From Paenibacillus aestuarii (lineage in GTDB: Bacteria; Bacillota; Bacilli; Paenibacillales; NBRC-103111): a stretch of DNA of 64,000 bases. Positions within the stretch are counted from its first letter, which is position 1; the number at the start of each line of letters is the position of its first letter. Where the stretch lies: NCBI RefSeq assembly GCF_027789125.1, contig NZ_JAQFVF010000023.1, forward strand, positions 186,001-250,000, written 5' to 3'. The translations under genes were made by a program, and so were the position numbers. Below the pieces are notes generated by a model. It made no database searches. It was not told the origin of the DNA and saw only the letters and a program-made list of their open reading frames with translations. Of the stretch, positions 1 through 7,466 are shown piece by piece.

Positions 1-375
1 AAGCTCGGCTGCTTGCATGGAGGCAACGGCTCCTCCACTGTGGCCAATCAAGAGCAACGGCTCTTCAGGCGAAGCATGCTGGCGAATAAATGTATACAAA
101 CTTTTCGCGCCGTAGTCTGGCTGCCCCACCGGAGCCGAATCGGTACCCGAAGCTGTTGATCTCTTCATCCACAAATCTTTGCCGATTTCATGCAGCTGCC
201 GCAGCGCATTCCGCGACCAGTCCCCATACGGGAAATGAATGCTCACTTGCCCATGCCAGCCTGATTGCTGAAACCGGGACGCCAGTTCGGCAGCAAACGC
301 ATCTAAAAAATTAGGCGCTGTGGCGAAGCCCGCCGATATGTATACCGCGATCCGCTTATTTGTAGACAGGCTCAT
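1..375 (-). CDS. Alpha/beta hydrolase, C-terminus beyond window
   Basis: The first 125 codons of a gene that runs off the left edge. The ATG at 375 follows AAAGGA with 7-nt spacing. The visible part contains a GHSGG nucleophile-elbow motif (G-x-S-x-G) near residue 115, just before the edge, so the acid and His of a catalytic triad cannot be checked. The opening strand (RIAVYISAGF) and the later LLLIGHSGG strand suit a soluble alpha/beta hydrolase such as an esterase or lipase-like protein. No signal peptide is seen. It lies 22 nt downstream of hrpB on the same strand and is probably co-transcribed. The substrate cannot be inferred. Confidence 0.6.
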   Translation of the reverse strand, partial: MSLSTNKRIAVYISAGFATAPNFLDAFAAELASRFQQSGWHGQVSIHFPYGDWSRNALRQLHEIGKDLWMKRSTASGTDSAPVGQPDYGAKSLYTFIRQHASPEEPLLLIGHSGGAVASMQAAEL

Positions 376-397
376 ACATGCATCCTTTCGTGCAGGT

Positions 398-2887
398 CTA
401 TACCCTCGGCTTCGCCCTGTTCGTGGGCACGGCTGTCATCGGATCGTCCGGCCAATAGTGTTTGGGATAGCGGCCTTTGAGATCTTTTTTTACTTCGAAA
501 TACGTATTCCGCCAAAAGCTCGCCAAATCCCTCGTCACCTGCACCGGGCGCGATGCCGGCGAAAGCAGATGAATCGTCAGCGGCACGCGGCCTTTGGCAA
601 TGCGCGGTGTATCCGCCAGGCCAAACATTTCCTGCAGCCGCACCGCAAGTGTCGGTGATACCGGTTCACTGTAATCAACGGGAATCCGCGATCCGCTGGG
701 TACTTGGATATGTGTCGGCGCCCATTCCTCCAGCTGCCTCCGCTGTTCCCAAGTCAGCATCTCTTCTAAAATACTCGTGAGCGGCAGCCGCTGCAAGTCA
801 TTACGATTCTTGACCTCATAAAGATGCGGAGCCAGCCAGTCTGCCAGCGTATCCTGCAAGACAACCTCGCTCATATCAGGCCAATCCTTGTCAACATGGT
901 GCAAAAAGTTTACCCGCTGCTGCAGTGACCGGGCATTGCGCGTCCATGGCAGGCTGTCAAGTGAATCCTGCGCGAGACCTTGCACAAAAGCAGCAACCCG
1001 CCGATCCGGGTCAGGGCTGCTGATCGGTACTTCCTTAATCACGATCGCTCCAAGCCGAATCCGTTCTCTTGCTTTGACGCTTTGCGTTTGCGCGTCCCAT
1101 GCTACTTCCTGTTCACGGATCAGCTGATCCTGATAAGCGTCCAGCAGCTCATCCTCCGCGATGGGCGCTGCCAAGTAAATGCGGCTCTCGCTGCCGACAT
1201 CGTCCAGCTCGACTGCGACGAGGTAAGGTTCATTCGATAGCAGCTGCAGTTCCGGCAGCACGGCACCACGCCCGCTGCTGAGCAAAAATCGGCCGGTCGA
1301 GCGCCGCTGCGCGATCCGGTCGGGATAGGCGCTGGCGAGCAGCAAGCCGCTCGCCGCCGCCGTTTCCTTGCCGCTGGGGCGGATACCCAGCGACTGTTGC
1401 AAGACTTTGGCTTCCGCCGCAATCCGGCGGCATAAGCCAAAGTCGATCTCCCCGCGCTGCTCCGCCCGGTCAGCACGCCAGAGCGCTTCGATGCGGGTGC
1501 GCACATCCGCATCGCGGTCTTTGGCGGCGCGCAGAATGTCGCGCTCGCTCAGCAGGACTGCGAGCTCGCACGCCATGGCGCCGAGCTCGAGCGGAACGGC
1601 TTGCAGCACCATGTGCGCAAGCCGGGGGTGCAGGCCTAACTCCGCCAGGCGCTTGCCGTGCGGGGTTAGGCCGCCGCTCTCGTGCAGCGCGCCGAGCTGC
1701 ACGAGCAGTTCCCGCGCCTGCCGGTAGGCCGGGGCAGGCGGGGGATCGAGCCAGACCAGCTCCGCTGGGTCTGGGACGCCCCAGGCGGCCAGCTCGAGCG
1801 CCAAGGGCGCGAGGTCCGCCTCGCGGATCTCCGGCGTGCCGGCCTGCGGCTTATGCCGGTGCTCCTGCTCGGTCCACAGGCGGTAGCAGACGCCTGGACC
1901 GAGCCGGCCGGCGCGGCCCCGCCGCTGATCCGCCGAGGCTTGCGACACAGGAACGGTCGTCAGCCGGGTCATGCCCGTTCGCGGTGAAAAACGCGACACC
2001 CGCATGAGCCCGCTGTCGATCACAACTGTGACGCCTTCTACCGTCAAGCTGGTCTCCGCAATCGAAGTCGCCAGCACGATTTTCCGTTGACCGTGGCGGC
2101 AGGGGGTCAAAGCCAAATCTTGCGCTTCCTGCGACAAATTGCCGTATAGCGGCGCTACGATGACATCTTGCGATATCTGAAGCGGCGCAAGCAGGCTCTC
2201 GACACGGTGGATTTCGGCAGCGCCCGGCAGAAACACCAGCATGCTTCCTTCATGCGCCTGCAGCGCATGCTGAATGCTTTTGGCAACAGCCGTTTCAACT
2301 CTGCCTTCAAGCTGTTTTTCCAGATAACGGGTTTCAACTGGATAAGATCGGCCTTCGCTTCTTAAAACCGGCGCATCGTCCAGCATCGCTGCCACTTCTT
2401 CCGCTTCGATGGTCGCCGACATGATCAGCAGGCGCAAATCCTCTCTGAGCAGCGATTGCGATTGCTTGCTAAAGGCAAGACCGACATCGGCATGCAAGCT
2501 CCGCTCATGGAACTCGTCAAAAATGACTGCGCCAATCCCTTCCAGCGCCGGATCGGATTGCAGCATGCGCGTCAGGATGCCTTCTGTGATCACTTCGATG
2601 CGCGTCTTGGGGCCGACGCGGGTGTCATTTTTCACGCGGTAACCGATCGTCTCGCCTACCTGCTCTCCCCGCTGCTGGGCCATATAGCGGGCTGCTGAGC
2701 GGGCTGCCAGCCTTCGCGGCTCCAGCATGACAATTTTCCTACCTTGCAGCCAAGGCTCATCCAGGAGCGCCAAGGGCACTTGTGTCGTTTTTCCCGCTCC
2801 AGGCTCGGCGACCAGAACAGCGCATTGGTGATGTAATAATGCTTCTTTTAACTCAGGTAATACCGATTGAATCGGCAATGGGTTCAT
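398..2887 (-). CDS. hrpB: ATP-dependent RNA helicase HrpB
   Basis: An 829-aa DEAH-type helicase close to the usual HrpB length (about 810-850 aa). Walker A GAGKTT is at residues 30-35, motif II appears as DEFH (residues about 120-125, followed by ERS), and the C-terminal helicase motif QRRGRAGR is present. The HrpB-specific C-terminal region follows, ending in the PKHYWPDDP signature. The family consists of cytosolic ATP-dependent RNA helicases, but the cellular role in Bacillota is poorly defined. The ATG at 2887 has GGAGTG seven bases upstream. The central part of the gene is clearly GC-rich compared with its neighbours. It is the first gene of a probable two-gene unit with the hydrolase. 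Confidence 0.92.
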   Translation of the reverse strand: MNPLPIQSVLPELKEALLHHQCAVLVAEPGAGKTTQVPLALLDEPWLQGRKIVMLEPRRLAARSAARYMAQQRGEQVGETIGYRVKNDTRVGPKTRIEVITEGILTRMLQSDPALEGIGAVIFDEFHERSLHADVGLAFSKQSQSLLREDLRLLIMSATIEAEEVAAMLDDAPVLRSEGRSYPVETRYLEKQLEGRVETAVAKSIQHALQAHEGSMLVFLPGAAEIHRVESLLAPLQISQDVIVAPLYGNLSQEAQDLALTPCRHGQRKIVLATSIAETSLTVEGVTVVIDSGLMRVSRFSPRTGMTRLTTVPVSQASADQRRGRAGRLGPGVCYRLWTEQEHRHKPQAGTPEIREADLAPLALELAAWGVPDPAELVWLDPPPAPAYRQARELLVQLGALHESGGLTPHGKRLAELGLHPRLAHMVLQAVPLELGAMACELAVLLSERDILRAAKDRDADVRTRIEALWRADRAEQRGEIDFGLCRRIAAEAKVLQQSLGIRPSGKETAAASGLLLASAYPDRIAQRRSTGRFLLSSGRGAVLPELQLLSNEPYLVAVELDDVGSESRIYLAAPIAEDELLDAYQDQLIREQEVAWDAQTQSVKARERIRLGAIVIKEVPISSPDPDRRVAAFVQGLAQDSLDSLPWTRNARSLQQRVNFLHHVDKDWPDMSEVVLQDTLADWLAPHLYEVKNRNDLQRLPLTSILEEMLTWEQRRQLEEWAPTHIQVPSGSRIPVDYSEPVSPTLAVRLQEMFGLADTPRIAKGRVPLTIHLLSPASRPVQVTRDLASFWRNTYFEVKKDLKGRYPKHYWPDDPMTAVPTNRAKPRV

Positions 2888-3035
2888 TTGTGTTCACTCC
2901 GGTACATCTATAGGTGGTTTCATTATACTTTTGAATATTCTTGCTTGACCGCTCGTTTTCCTGTCGAAACCTGTTCCTTCTCCGAGCAATCGTGTATACT
3001 AAGGGAGAAACTGGTCACCGAAGGAGAACTTTAAC

Positions 3036-3290
3036 ATGAATGTACATGAAGCGATATCGAAGCATTCCACGGCGCAGCATTTGCATTTGGTTCGGTTTGC
3101 TGAACTGGATGAGCAGCGCGAACAAGCGATCGAAGCCTGCCTCGATCTATGCCGGCGTGGTCTTTCTTTCAATGTCGATGAAATCAATGCCATTACCGCA
3201 GAAATCATCGCACATGCGAAGAAAGGCATTTCGCCGCTCCGTTCCTATGTAACTGAAGATATGGTACGTGAATACGTCAACAACAAGTAA
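3036..3290 (+). CDS. DUF2533 (YpbS-like) small protein
   Basis: An 84-aa soluble, mostly helical protein. The pattern of an N-terminal HEAISKHS, a central block of acidic and basic helices and a C-terminal KKGISPLRSYVTEDMVREYV resembles the DUF2533/YpbS family of Bacillales. Its function is unknown. The ATG has AAGGAG 8 nt upstream. It is the first gene of a two-gene plus-strand unit, divergent from hrpB. The downstream gene's Shine-Dalgarno sequence overlaps this gene's stop codon, which suggests translational coupling. Family assignment is from memory of the motif pattern, not a search. Confidence 0.65.
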   Translation: MNVHEAISKHSTAQHLHLVRFAELDEQREQAIEACLDLCRRGLSFNVDEINAITAEIIAHAKKGISPLRSYVTEDMVREYVNNK

Positions 3291-3305
3291 GGAGTAAACC
3301 GTACG

Positions 3306-3470
3306 ATGGGCATTTTAACGTTTGTATCCATGCTGGTCATGGGGTCCGCATTCAGCTTAGGCTTCCTGCTTCTTTTTAAGCGTAAGATTGCATCAGGCAT
3401 TCTGCTTGTTGTGCTTTCAATCGTTTGTTATTTCCTGTATGCGTACATAGCCAATCAATACTTTGTCTAA
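3306..3470 (+). CDS. Small two-helix membrane protein (54 aa)
   Basis: An ORF of 54 codons. The start at 3306 has GGAG at 3291-3294, overlapping the end of the DUF2533 gene. The product is almost entirely two hydrophobic segments (about residues 2-22 and 27-48) joined by a short basic KRK loop, so it is probably a double-spanning inner-membrane peptide. No known family is recognised. A strong intrinsic terminator directly follows, which supports this being a real last gene of the unit. Confidence 0.6.
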   Translation: MGILTFVSMLVMGSAFSLGFLLLFKRKIASGILLVVLSIVCYFLYAYIANQYFV

Positions 3471-3485
3471 GCCTTTGCTGCTCAG

Positions 3486-3513
3486 AAGAACCGTTGAAGG
3501 ACGGTTCTTTTTT
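3486..3513 (+). terminator. Rho-independent terminator
   Basis: A 9-bp stem (AAGAACCGT / ACGGTTCTT) with a 6-nt loop, followed by a T run, 16 nt after the stop of the 54-aa membrane protein. Confidence 0.85.
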
Positions 3514-3533
3514 GCTGTCTCCCGTTTTGTCGC

Positions 3534-4160
3534 TCAGTCCACTAACTCATACCTGCGTATAGCTTGAAACAACAATTGATAATATGCGGCTGGATGCGGC
3601 ACGAGATCTGATAAGGCAATTTCTCTTGTCACTTCATCGTTTGCCAGCATGATGCCACTAACTGTAGCCGATGCAGCTTCTCCGCTCACCAACTTCTCAA
3701 ATGCCTTCATTTTCACCGCAAAAATACCGCTGACTTCCGCTTCCTGCAGTTGATAATTCTTAAGCGGCTGATCACAGCGATAAATAAAAATATGACAAAA
3801 CTCGCGATCAATCAGCGATTCCGACATAAGGTCTTCTTCGGCGAATGTGCCACAGGCGAGTAATTCATCAAACTCTACCTTCAGCCCCAGCTCTTCCTCC
3901 AGCTCGCGAACTCCATCCCGCACCGTTTCCCCTGCTGCCAAATGTCCGGCCGAGGAAATATCGAGCAAATTGGGAAATAAGTCTTTGTCCGCAGAGCGCA
4001 ATTGCAGCAGCAGGTTCGGCTCCGACTCTTCACAGCTCAGAATCCAGCATTGAAATGTCTGGTGCCAATGCCCTTGGGCATGCACTTCTGAACGTGGTGC
4101 CGTACCGATCCAATTCATTTGTTCATCATAAATATCAAAGATCTCTTCTTGCTTGCTCAC
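3534..4160 (-). CDS. Nudix hydrolase, IPP-isomerase-like subgroup
   Basis: A 208-aa Nudix protein. The N-terminal part (EEIFDIYDEQMNWIG, then HRTFQCWI-like HQTFQCWI) matches the subgroup related to isopentenyl-diphosphate isomerase. A Nudix-box region lies near residues 72-92 (GHLAAGE ... RELEEELGL), but the spacing between the Glu and the RE pair is one residue shorter than the canonical GX5EX7REUXEEXGU. Members hydrolyse nucleoside-diphosphate-linked compounds or isomerise IPP, and the sequence does not tell which substrate is used. The start is GTG at 4160 with AAGGAG 8 nt upstream; the alternative downstream Met codons have no such site. It is followed on the plus side by the facing terminator at 3486. 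Confidence 0.85.
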   Translation of the reverse strand: MSKQEEIFDIYDEQMNWIGTAPRSEVHAQGHWHQTFQCWILSCEESEPNLLLQLRSADKDLFPNLLDISSAGHLAAGETVRDGVRELEEELGLKVEFDELLACGTFAEEDLMSESLIDREFCHIFIYRCDQPLKNYQLQEAEVSGIFAVKMKAFEKLVSGEAASATVSGIMLANDEVTREIALSDLVPHPAAYYQLLFQAIRRYELVD

Positions 4161-4192
4161 GCTGCCTTCTCCTTCCTTATCGGTTATCAGAC

Positions 4193-4447
4193 TTATCTTC
4201 TTCCGGGCTTGGAGCGCTTCAGTGCATACAAATCATCCTCTAGCGAGGCCATTCGCTCCATCAGCACTGCACGCGCATCCTCCACCGCTTGATTATATAT
4301 CGGAGCCGCCAATTGCTGCAGCATGAAATCGACAAGCTGTTCTGTCGCCAAGCGTCCTAATGTTATATCATGTTCAAGTTCCAAATGACCCTGCAAGTCA
4401 TCAATTAATAATTCTTTCTCTTCTTTTGGCAGTTTTAAAGGTTTCAA
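4193..4447 (-). CDS. DUF2164 family protein
   Basis: An 84-aa protein matching the DUF2164 pattern: an N-terminal KLPKEEKELLIDDLQ, a central LATEQLVDFMLQQ and the hallmark PIYNQAVEDAR. It is predicted helical and soluble, with unknown function. The start is TTG at 4447, with GGGAGGG 8 nt upstream. It lies 32 nt upstream of the Nudix gene on the same strand, so the two are likely one operon. Confidence 0.75.
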   Translation of the reverse strand: MKPLKLPKEEKELLIDDLQGHLELEHDITLGRLATEQLVDFMLQQLAAPIYNQAVEDARAVLMERMASLEDDLYALKRSKPGRR

Positions 4448-4613
4448 CTTGCGTTCCCTCCCTATCGTTATTTTCCATTATAACGGACAAATGAGAACGT
4501 TTCTATCTCCGCTCCTCTGCGCAGCCTGCTTGGCGGGTGATGAATAATTAAAGGGCGAAGTGCGCATGTTAATGCCGAACGTTACATTTTTTGGAAAGGG
4601 GGACTAGACACCT

Positions 4614-4799
4614 ATGGTTGAAAATAATACGCATCGCGGGAACTACACAGGAACTACGAATATGAATGCGAAAAATCAAGATATGGAATTTGTCAATGAT
4701 ACGTTGGAAAATGCCCCGAATATGACTTCCGTAAACATCTCCAAGGATGATTTGAGCGAAGGACAAGAACAAACACAGCAAAATGTAGTAAAACCTTAG
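4614..4799 (+). CDS. Small Asn/Thr-rich hydrophilic protein (61 aa)
   Basis: A 61-codon ORF whose ATG is preceded by GGAAAGGGGG 11 nt upstream. The product is highly polar (many Asn, Thr, Glu and Gln), has no Cys or Trp and no hydrophobic segment, and is probably disordered. I do not recognise it; its composition would fit a small spore-associated or stress protein, but nothing specific supports that. A terminator-like hairpin follows. Confidence 0.5.
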   Translation: MVENNTHRGNYTGTTNMNAKNQDMEFVNDTLENAPNMTSVNISKDDLSEGQEQTQQNVVKP

Positions 4800-4815
4800 G
4801 ATTTGCTTCCGAACC

Positions 4816-4868
4816 GGGCAGCCGGCGATCTCCTTTCATGTGGGGGCGTCAGCTGTCCTTTTTTTTGC
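4816..4868 (+). terminator. Probable intrinsic terminator
   Basis: GGGCAGC and GCTGTCC arms can form a 7-bp stem (one G-U) with a long loop, followed by a run of about 9-10 T. It is consistent with termination after the 61-aa gene. Confidence 0.5.
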
Positions 4869-4945
4869 TGATTCTGGCATCTTCGCTTCGCTTGCGTTAC
4901 TATGTAAAGATAGATTTATACTGAGGGACTGAGGAGGGACATATC

Positions 4946-5920
4946 TTGGAACAAGTGATTATAGTGGGAGCCGGGCCTTGTGGACTGTCAGCTGCTGTCG
5001 AGCTGCAGCGCGCAGGTTTTTCGCCATTAATTATAGAGAAAAATTGTATCGTGCACTCTATTTATTTATATCCCACATATTTGCAATTTTTTAGCACGCC
5101 TGAAATGTTGGAAATCGGCAGTTATTCGTTTACAACACCACACGAAAAACCGTATCGTCAAGAAGCGTTAGTATACTATCGGGAAGTAGCCCGAAGAGAA
5201 AACCTTCGCATTCGCTCTTATGAGGAAGTCATTGCCATTGAGAAGCAAGAAGAACTGTTCGTAGTGCGAACACGGGATCAGTTTGGCAATGAAGCCACCT
5301 ACATAACGAAATATGTTGTTATGGCTACTGGCTATTTTGACCATCCGAACATGCTGGGGATTCCTGGTGAAGAGCTGCCCAAAGTTACGCATTACTATAA
5401 GGAAGCACACCCTTATTCAGGCGCAAAAGTGGCCATTATCGGCGGCAACAACTCTGCTGTTGATGCGGCCATGGACCTTATTCGGGTCGGCGCGGAAGTA
5501 ACGGTCGTGTACCGTGGCAGCCAATTCTCGGCCAATATTAAGCCGTGGGTACGCCCGCTGTTTGAGGGCGCGGTGAATAAGGGCCGCATCCAGATGCTGT
5601 TTGATTCAACGGTCGAGGAAATCCGCGAACATGACATCATTGTCAATCAAGGCGGTGAACGCGTCAACCTGGATAATGAATTCGTGCTGGCGTTGACCGG
5701 CTTTCGCCCAGACCGGGATTTGCTGATCTCGCTGGGTGTTGAGTTCTACGAGGAGACGGCGGCTCCGATCGTGAGCGAGTCGATGGAAACTAGCGTGCAA
5801 GGCTTGTACGTTGCCGGCGTTGTTGCGGCATCCAAATTTGCCGCTAATGAAATTTTTATTGAGAGCGGGCGCTTGCACGGGGTTGCGATTACTGAGCATA
5901 TCTGTTCGAAGACGGAATAG
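4946..5920 (+). CDS. ypdA: YpdA family bacillithiol disulfide reductase
   Basis: A 324-aa flavoprotein with FAD-binding GAGPCG at residues 8-13, the family-typical IEKNCIVHSIYLYPT block near residue 35, and a second dinucleotide (NADPH) motif GGNNSAVDAA near residue 167. It lacks the CxxC redox pair of thioredoxin reductases, as expected for YpdA/Bdr, which reduces bacillithiol disulfide in Bacillota. The start is TTG at 4946 with GGAGGG 8 nt upstream. The bacilliredoxin-like YtxJ encoded at 61.6-61.9 kb supports a bacillithiol-using organism. The gene is followed by the palindromic repeat array. Confidence 0.88.
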   Translation: MEQVIIVGAGPCGLSAAVELQRAGFSPLIIEKNCIVHSIYLYPTYLQFFSTPEMLEIGSYSFTTPHEKPYRQEALVYYREVARRENLRIRSYEEVIAIEKQEELFVVRTRDQFGNEATYITKYVVMATGYFDHPNMLGIPGEELPKVTHYYKEAHPYSGAKVAIIGGNNSAVDAAMDLIRVGAEVTVVYRGSQFSANIKPWVRPLFEGAVNKGRIQMLFDSTVEEIREHDIIVNQGGERVNLDNEFVLALTGFRPDRDLLISLGVEFYEETAAPIVSESMETSVQGLYVAGVVAASKFAANEIFIESGRLHGVAITEHICSKTE

Positions 5921-5936
5921 AGACAAACCGGACGCT

Positions 5937-6050
5937 TATCCTGCAAAAGTACCATGATTTTTGATGTATCCTGCAAATCTAGCAGGATATTTGACTGGAT
6001 TGCGCCGAACTGCAGATAGGTTGCGATTATCCTGCTATTTTTGCAGGATA
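5937..6050. repeat. Array of four ~30-bp palindromic units
   Basis: Units have the form TATCCTGC-N7-GCAGGATA. Units 2 (5967-5989) and 4 (6028-6050) have perfect 8-bp arms and 7-nt loops. Unit 1 (5937-5959) has a perfect left arm and a degenerate right arm (CCATGATT). Unit 3 (5996-6018) is degenerate (TGGATTGC ... GCAGATA). Starts are spaced 30, 29 and 32 bp, with spacers after units 1 and 2 beginning TTTGA. The array lies between the ypdA stop and a terminator hairpin, and it does not look coding. Confidence 0.85.
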
Positions 6051-6080
6051 AGGTGACCAGCTGCCCATATGAGGTAAAAA

Positions 6081-6116
6081 ATGGAGTTAAGCACATAGCT
6101 GCTTAGCTCCATTTTT
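6081..6116. terminator. Bidirectional intrinsic terminator
   Basis: A 13-bp stem (ATGGAGTTAAGCA / TGCTTAGCTCCAT, one G-U) with a 6-nt loop. It is flanked by an A run on the left and a T run on the right, so it can end transcription of ypdA on the plus strand and of the 34-aa ORF on the minus strand. Confidence 0.85.
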
Positions 6117-6141
6117 CGTTTATTTGTTCGCAAATCGCTTA

Positions 6142-6246
6142 CTATTTCGACTTCTTCTTCGCGGCCGATCTGCCCAGCTTCTGCTTCTGACCAGACTCTC
6201 TTTCCACTTGCTGCGAACCGTTCACGCCTTTTTCTCTGTCAATCAT
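6142..6246 (-). CDS. Small basic peptide (34 aa)
   Basis: A 34-codon ORF with an excellent ribosome site: AAGGAGG 8 nt before the ATG at 6246. The product is very hydrophilic, with a Lys/Arg-rich C-terminus (GRSAAKKKSK) and no hydrophobic residues clustered. No family is recognised; the composition recalls small spore or nucleic-acid-binding proteins, but that is only an impression. It has its own terminator (6081-6116). Confidence 0.55.
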   Translation of the reverse strand: MIDREKGVNGSQQVERESGQKQKLGRSAAKKKSK

Positions 6247-6323
6247 TCCCAACGCCTCCTTCCGGTTGAGACATAGCTGCAGAAACTAATATGAAACGAA
6301 TTCCCATTTTCTATGCAAACCAC

Positions 6324-6374
6324 TTGCATCCACGAACAAATGTTTGGTATAATGAGGGTACAAACAAACGTTCC
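6324..6374 (+). promoter_or_regulatory. SigA promoter with two LexA-like boxes
   Basis: A -35 TTGCAT (6324-6329), an 18-nt spacer and a -10 TATAAT (6348-6353). The spacer carries CGAACAAATGTTTG (6333-6346), which fits the Bacillus LexA consensus CGAAC-RNRY-GTTYG. A second site, CAAACAAACGTTCC (6361-6374), has one mismatch and lies at or just after the expected transcription start. The positions suit repression by LexA. Confidence 0.7.
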
Positions 6375-6399
6375 CATTATCGAAGGAGGTTGTTGCATA

Positions 6400-6699
6400 A
6401 TGAGCAGAAGTCACAATTTTCGTTTTATCGAGCGAGACTATTGGTACCATAAGGCGTTATGTAACTCCGACAGTCTACTGCCCGGGCAGATTGAGGAACT
6501 GATTGACGAAACAGATCATTCGTATATTGACTATACGTTCAAGTTTTACGACGACGGTTCTGTAACGATCATCGACAACGATACGAATAACCGGATTAAG
6601 CCGCGCGAGTTGACTGGCGCCGTTTATGACTTTTATGTACGCAAGCGAATCCATCTGATTAAAGCGAATTTGCAAGAGAAGATCTTGCAATATGCATAA
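6400..6699 (+). CDS. Unknown 99-aa protein, putatively LexA-controlled
   Basis: A 99-aa soluble protein with no signal peptide or membrane segment, rich in Asp, Tyr and Ile. The middle (YIDYTFKFYDDGSVTIIDND) looks like beta strands and turns, and the ends look helical. I do not recognise a family. The ATG at 6400 is chosen over an in-frame upstream ATG (6313) because GAAGGAGG sits 10 nt before it and because the promoter and both LexA-like boxes lie between the two. It is convergent with tag, which carries the same type of box. A role in the DNA-damage response is inferred from the operator only. Confidence 0.75.
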   Translation: MSRSHNFRFIERDYWYHKALCNSDSLLPGQIEELIDETDHSYIDYTFKFYDDGSVTIIDNDTNNRIKPRELTGAVYDFYVRKRIHLIKANLQEKILQYA

Positions 6700-6705
6700 T
6701 AAAAT

Positions 6706-6742
6706 AACCGCATGGGCCTATTCCGCTTAGGCGCATGCGGTT
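6706..6742 (-). terminator. Hairpin terminator between convergent SOS-like genes
   Basis: A 9-bp stem AACCGCATG / CATGCGGTT plus an inner GCCTA / TAGGC stem. On the minus strand it is followed by TTATTTTATT, so it probably ends tag transcription; there is no T run on the plus side. Confidence 0.65.
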
Positions 6743-6824
6743 AACTGATAGCACATCGGCTTACTTAAGAAAAGAGGCGCGCTCCAGACAGAATTAATCT
6801 GCTGCGAAGTTCACCTCCTATTGC

Positions 6825-7385
6825 TTATTTTGGCTGATGTTTGAAACACGCTTGAACATGGTCGTTGACCATTCCGGTTGCTTGCATATAGGCATAGCAA
6901 ATCGTTGAACCCACGAATTTGAAGCCGCGCTTTTTCAAATCTTTGCTCATCGCATCGGACTGTGCAGTTGAGGTCGGAACTTGACTAAGACTTTCCCTTT
7001 CGTTCACAATGGGCTCACCGCCGACAAAGCTCCAAATATACGCATCGAAGCTGCCGAATTGCTGCTGAACGCGCAGAAACGCTTTGGCATTCTCCACGAC
7101 AGCGGCAATCTTCAAACGATTGCGGACAATGCCTGGATTGCTCAAAAGTGAGGCCAGCTTCTCATCATCGTAGCTAGCAATCAGAGCAGCATCGAACTGA
7201 TCGAACGCTTCACGATAGTTCTCGCGCTTCTTCAGAATCGTATACCAGCTGAGTCCCGCTTGCGCACCTTCCAAATTCAACATTTCAAACAATTTCTGAT
7301 CATCGTGAACAGGAACACCCCATTCGTGATCATGATACTCGATATATAGCGGATCTTCATTGACCCAGCCGCATCTTACCGTCAT
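6825..7385 (-). CDS. tag: DNA-3-methyladenine glycosylase I
   Basis: A 186-aa enzyme of base excision repair that removes 3-methyladenine from alkylated DNA. It has the Tag N-terminus RCGWVNEDPLYIEYHDHEWG and the zinc ligands expected from E. coli Tag (Cys5, His18, His176 and Cys180, the last two in HVQAC). Length matches the family (about 187 aa). Its promoter carries a LexA-like box, which would make it damage-inducible; this is inferred from sequence. It is convergent with the unknown 99-aa gene. The start is the ATG at 7385 behind a purine-rich GGAGAGAGAG stretch, a somewhat long spacing. Confidence 0.95.
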   Translation of the reverse strand: MTVRCGWVNEDPLYIEYHDHEWGVPVHDDQKLFEMLNLEGAQAGLSWYTILKKRENYREAFDQFDAALIASYDDEKLASLLSNPGIVRNRLKIAAVVENAKAFLRVQQQFGSFDAYIWSFVGGEPIVNERESLSQVPTSTAQSDAMSKDLKKRGFKFVGSTICYAYMQATGMVNDHVQACFKHQPK

Positions 7386-7411
7386 GCCACATCAACTCTC
7401 TCTCCAGAAAT

Positions 7412-7461
7412 CAAACATACGTTCTCATTTCATTATATCGTGCAGAACGCAGGCTTGTCCA
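7412..7461 (-). promoter_or_regulatory. tag promoter with LexA-like box
   Basis: On the minus strand: -35 TGGACA (7456-7461), an 18-nt spacer, and -10 TATAAT (7432-7437). It is followed by AGAACGTATGTTTG (7412-7425), which differs from CGAAC-RNRY-GTTYG only at the first base. The box covers about +1 to +14. The -35 lies at the very end of the upstream gene's intergenic side. Confidence 0.65.
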
Positions 7462-7466
7462 GCAGC

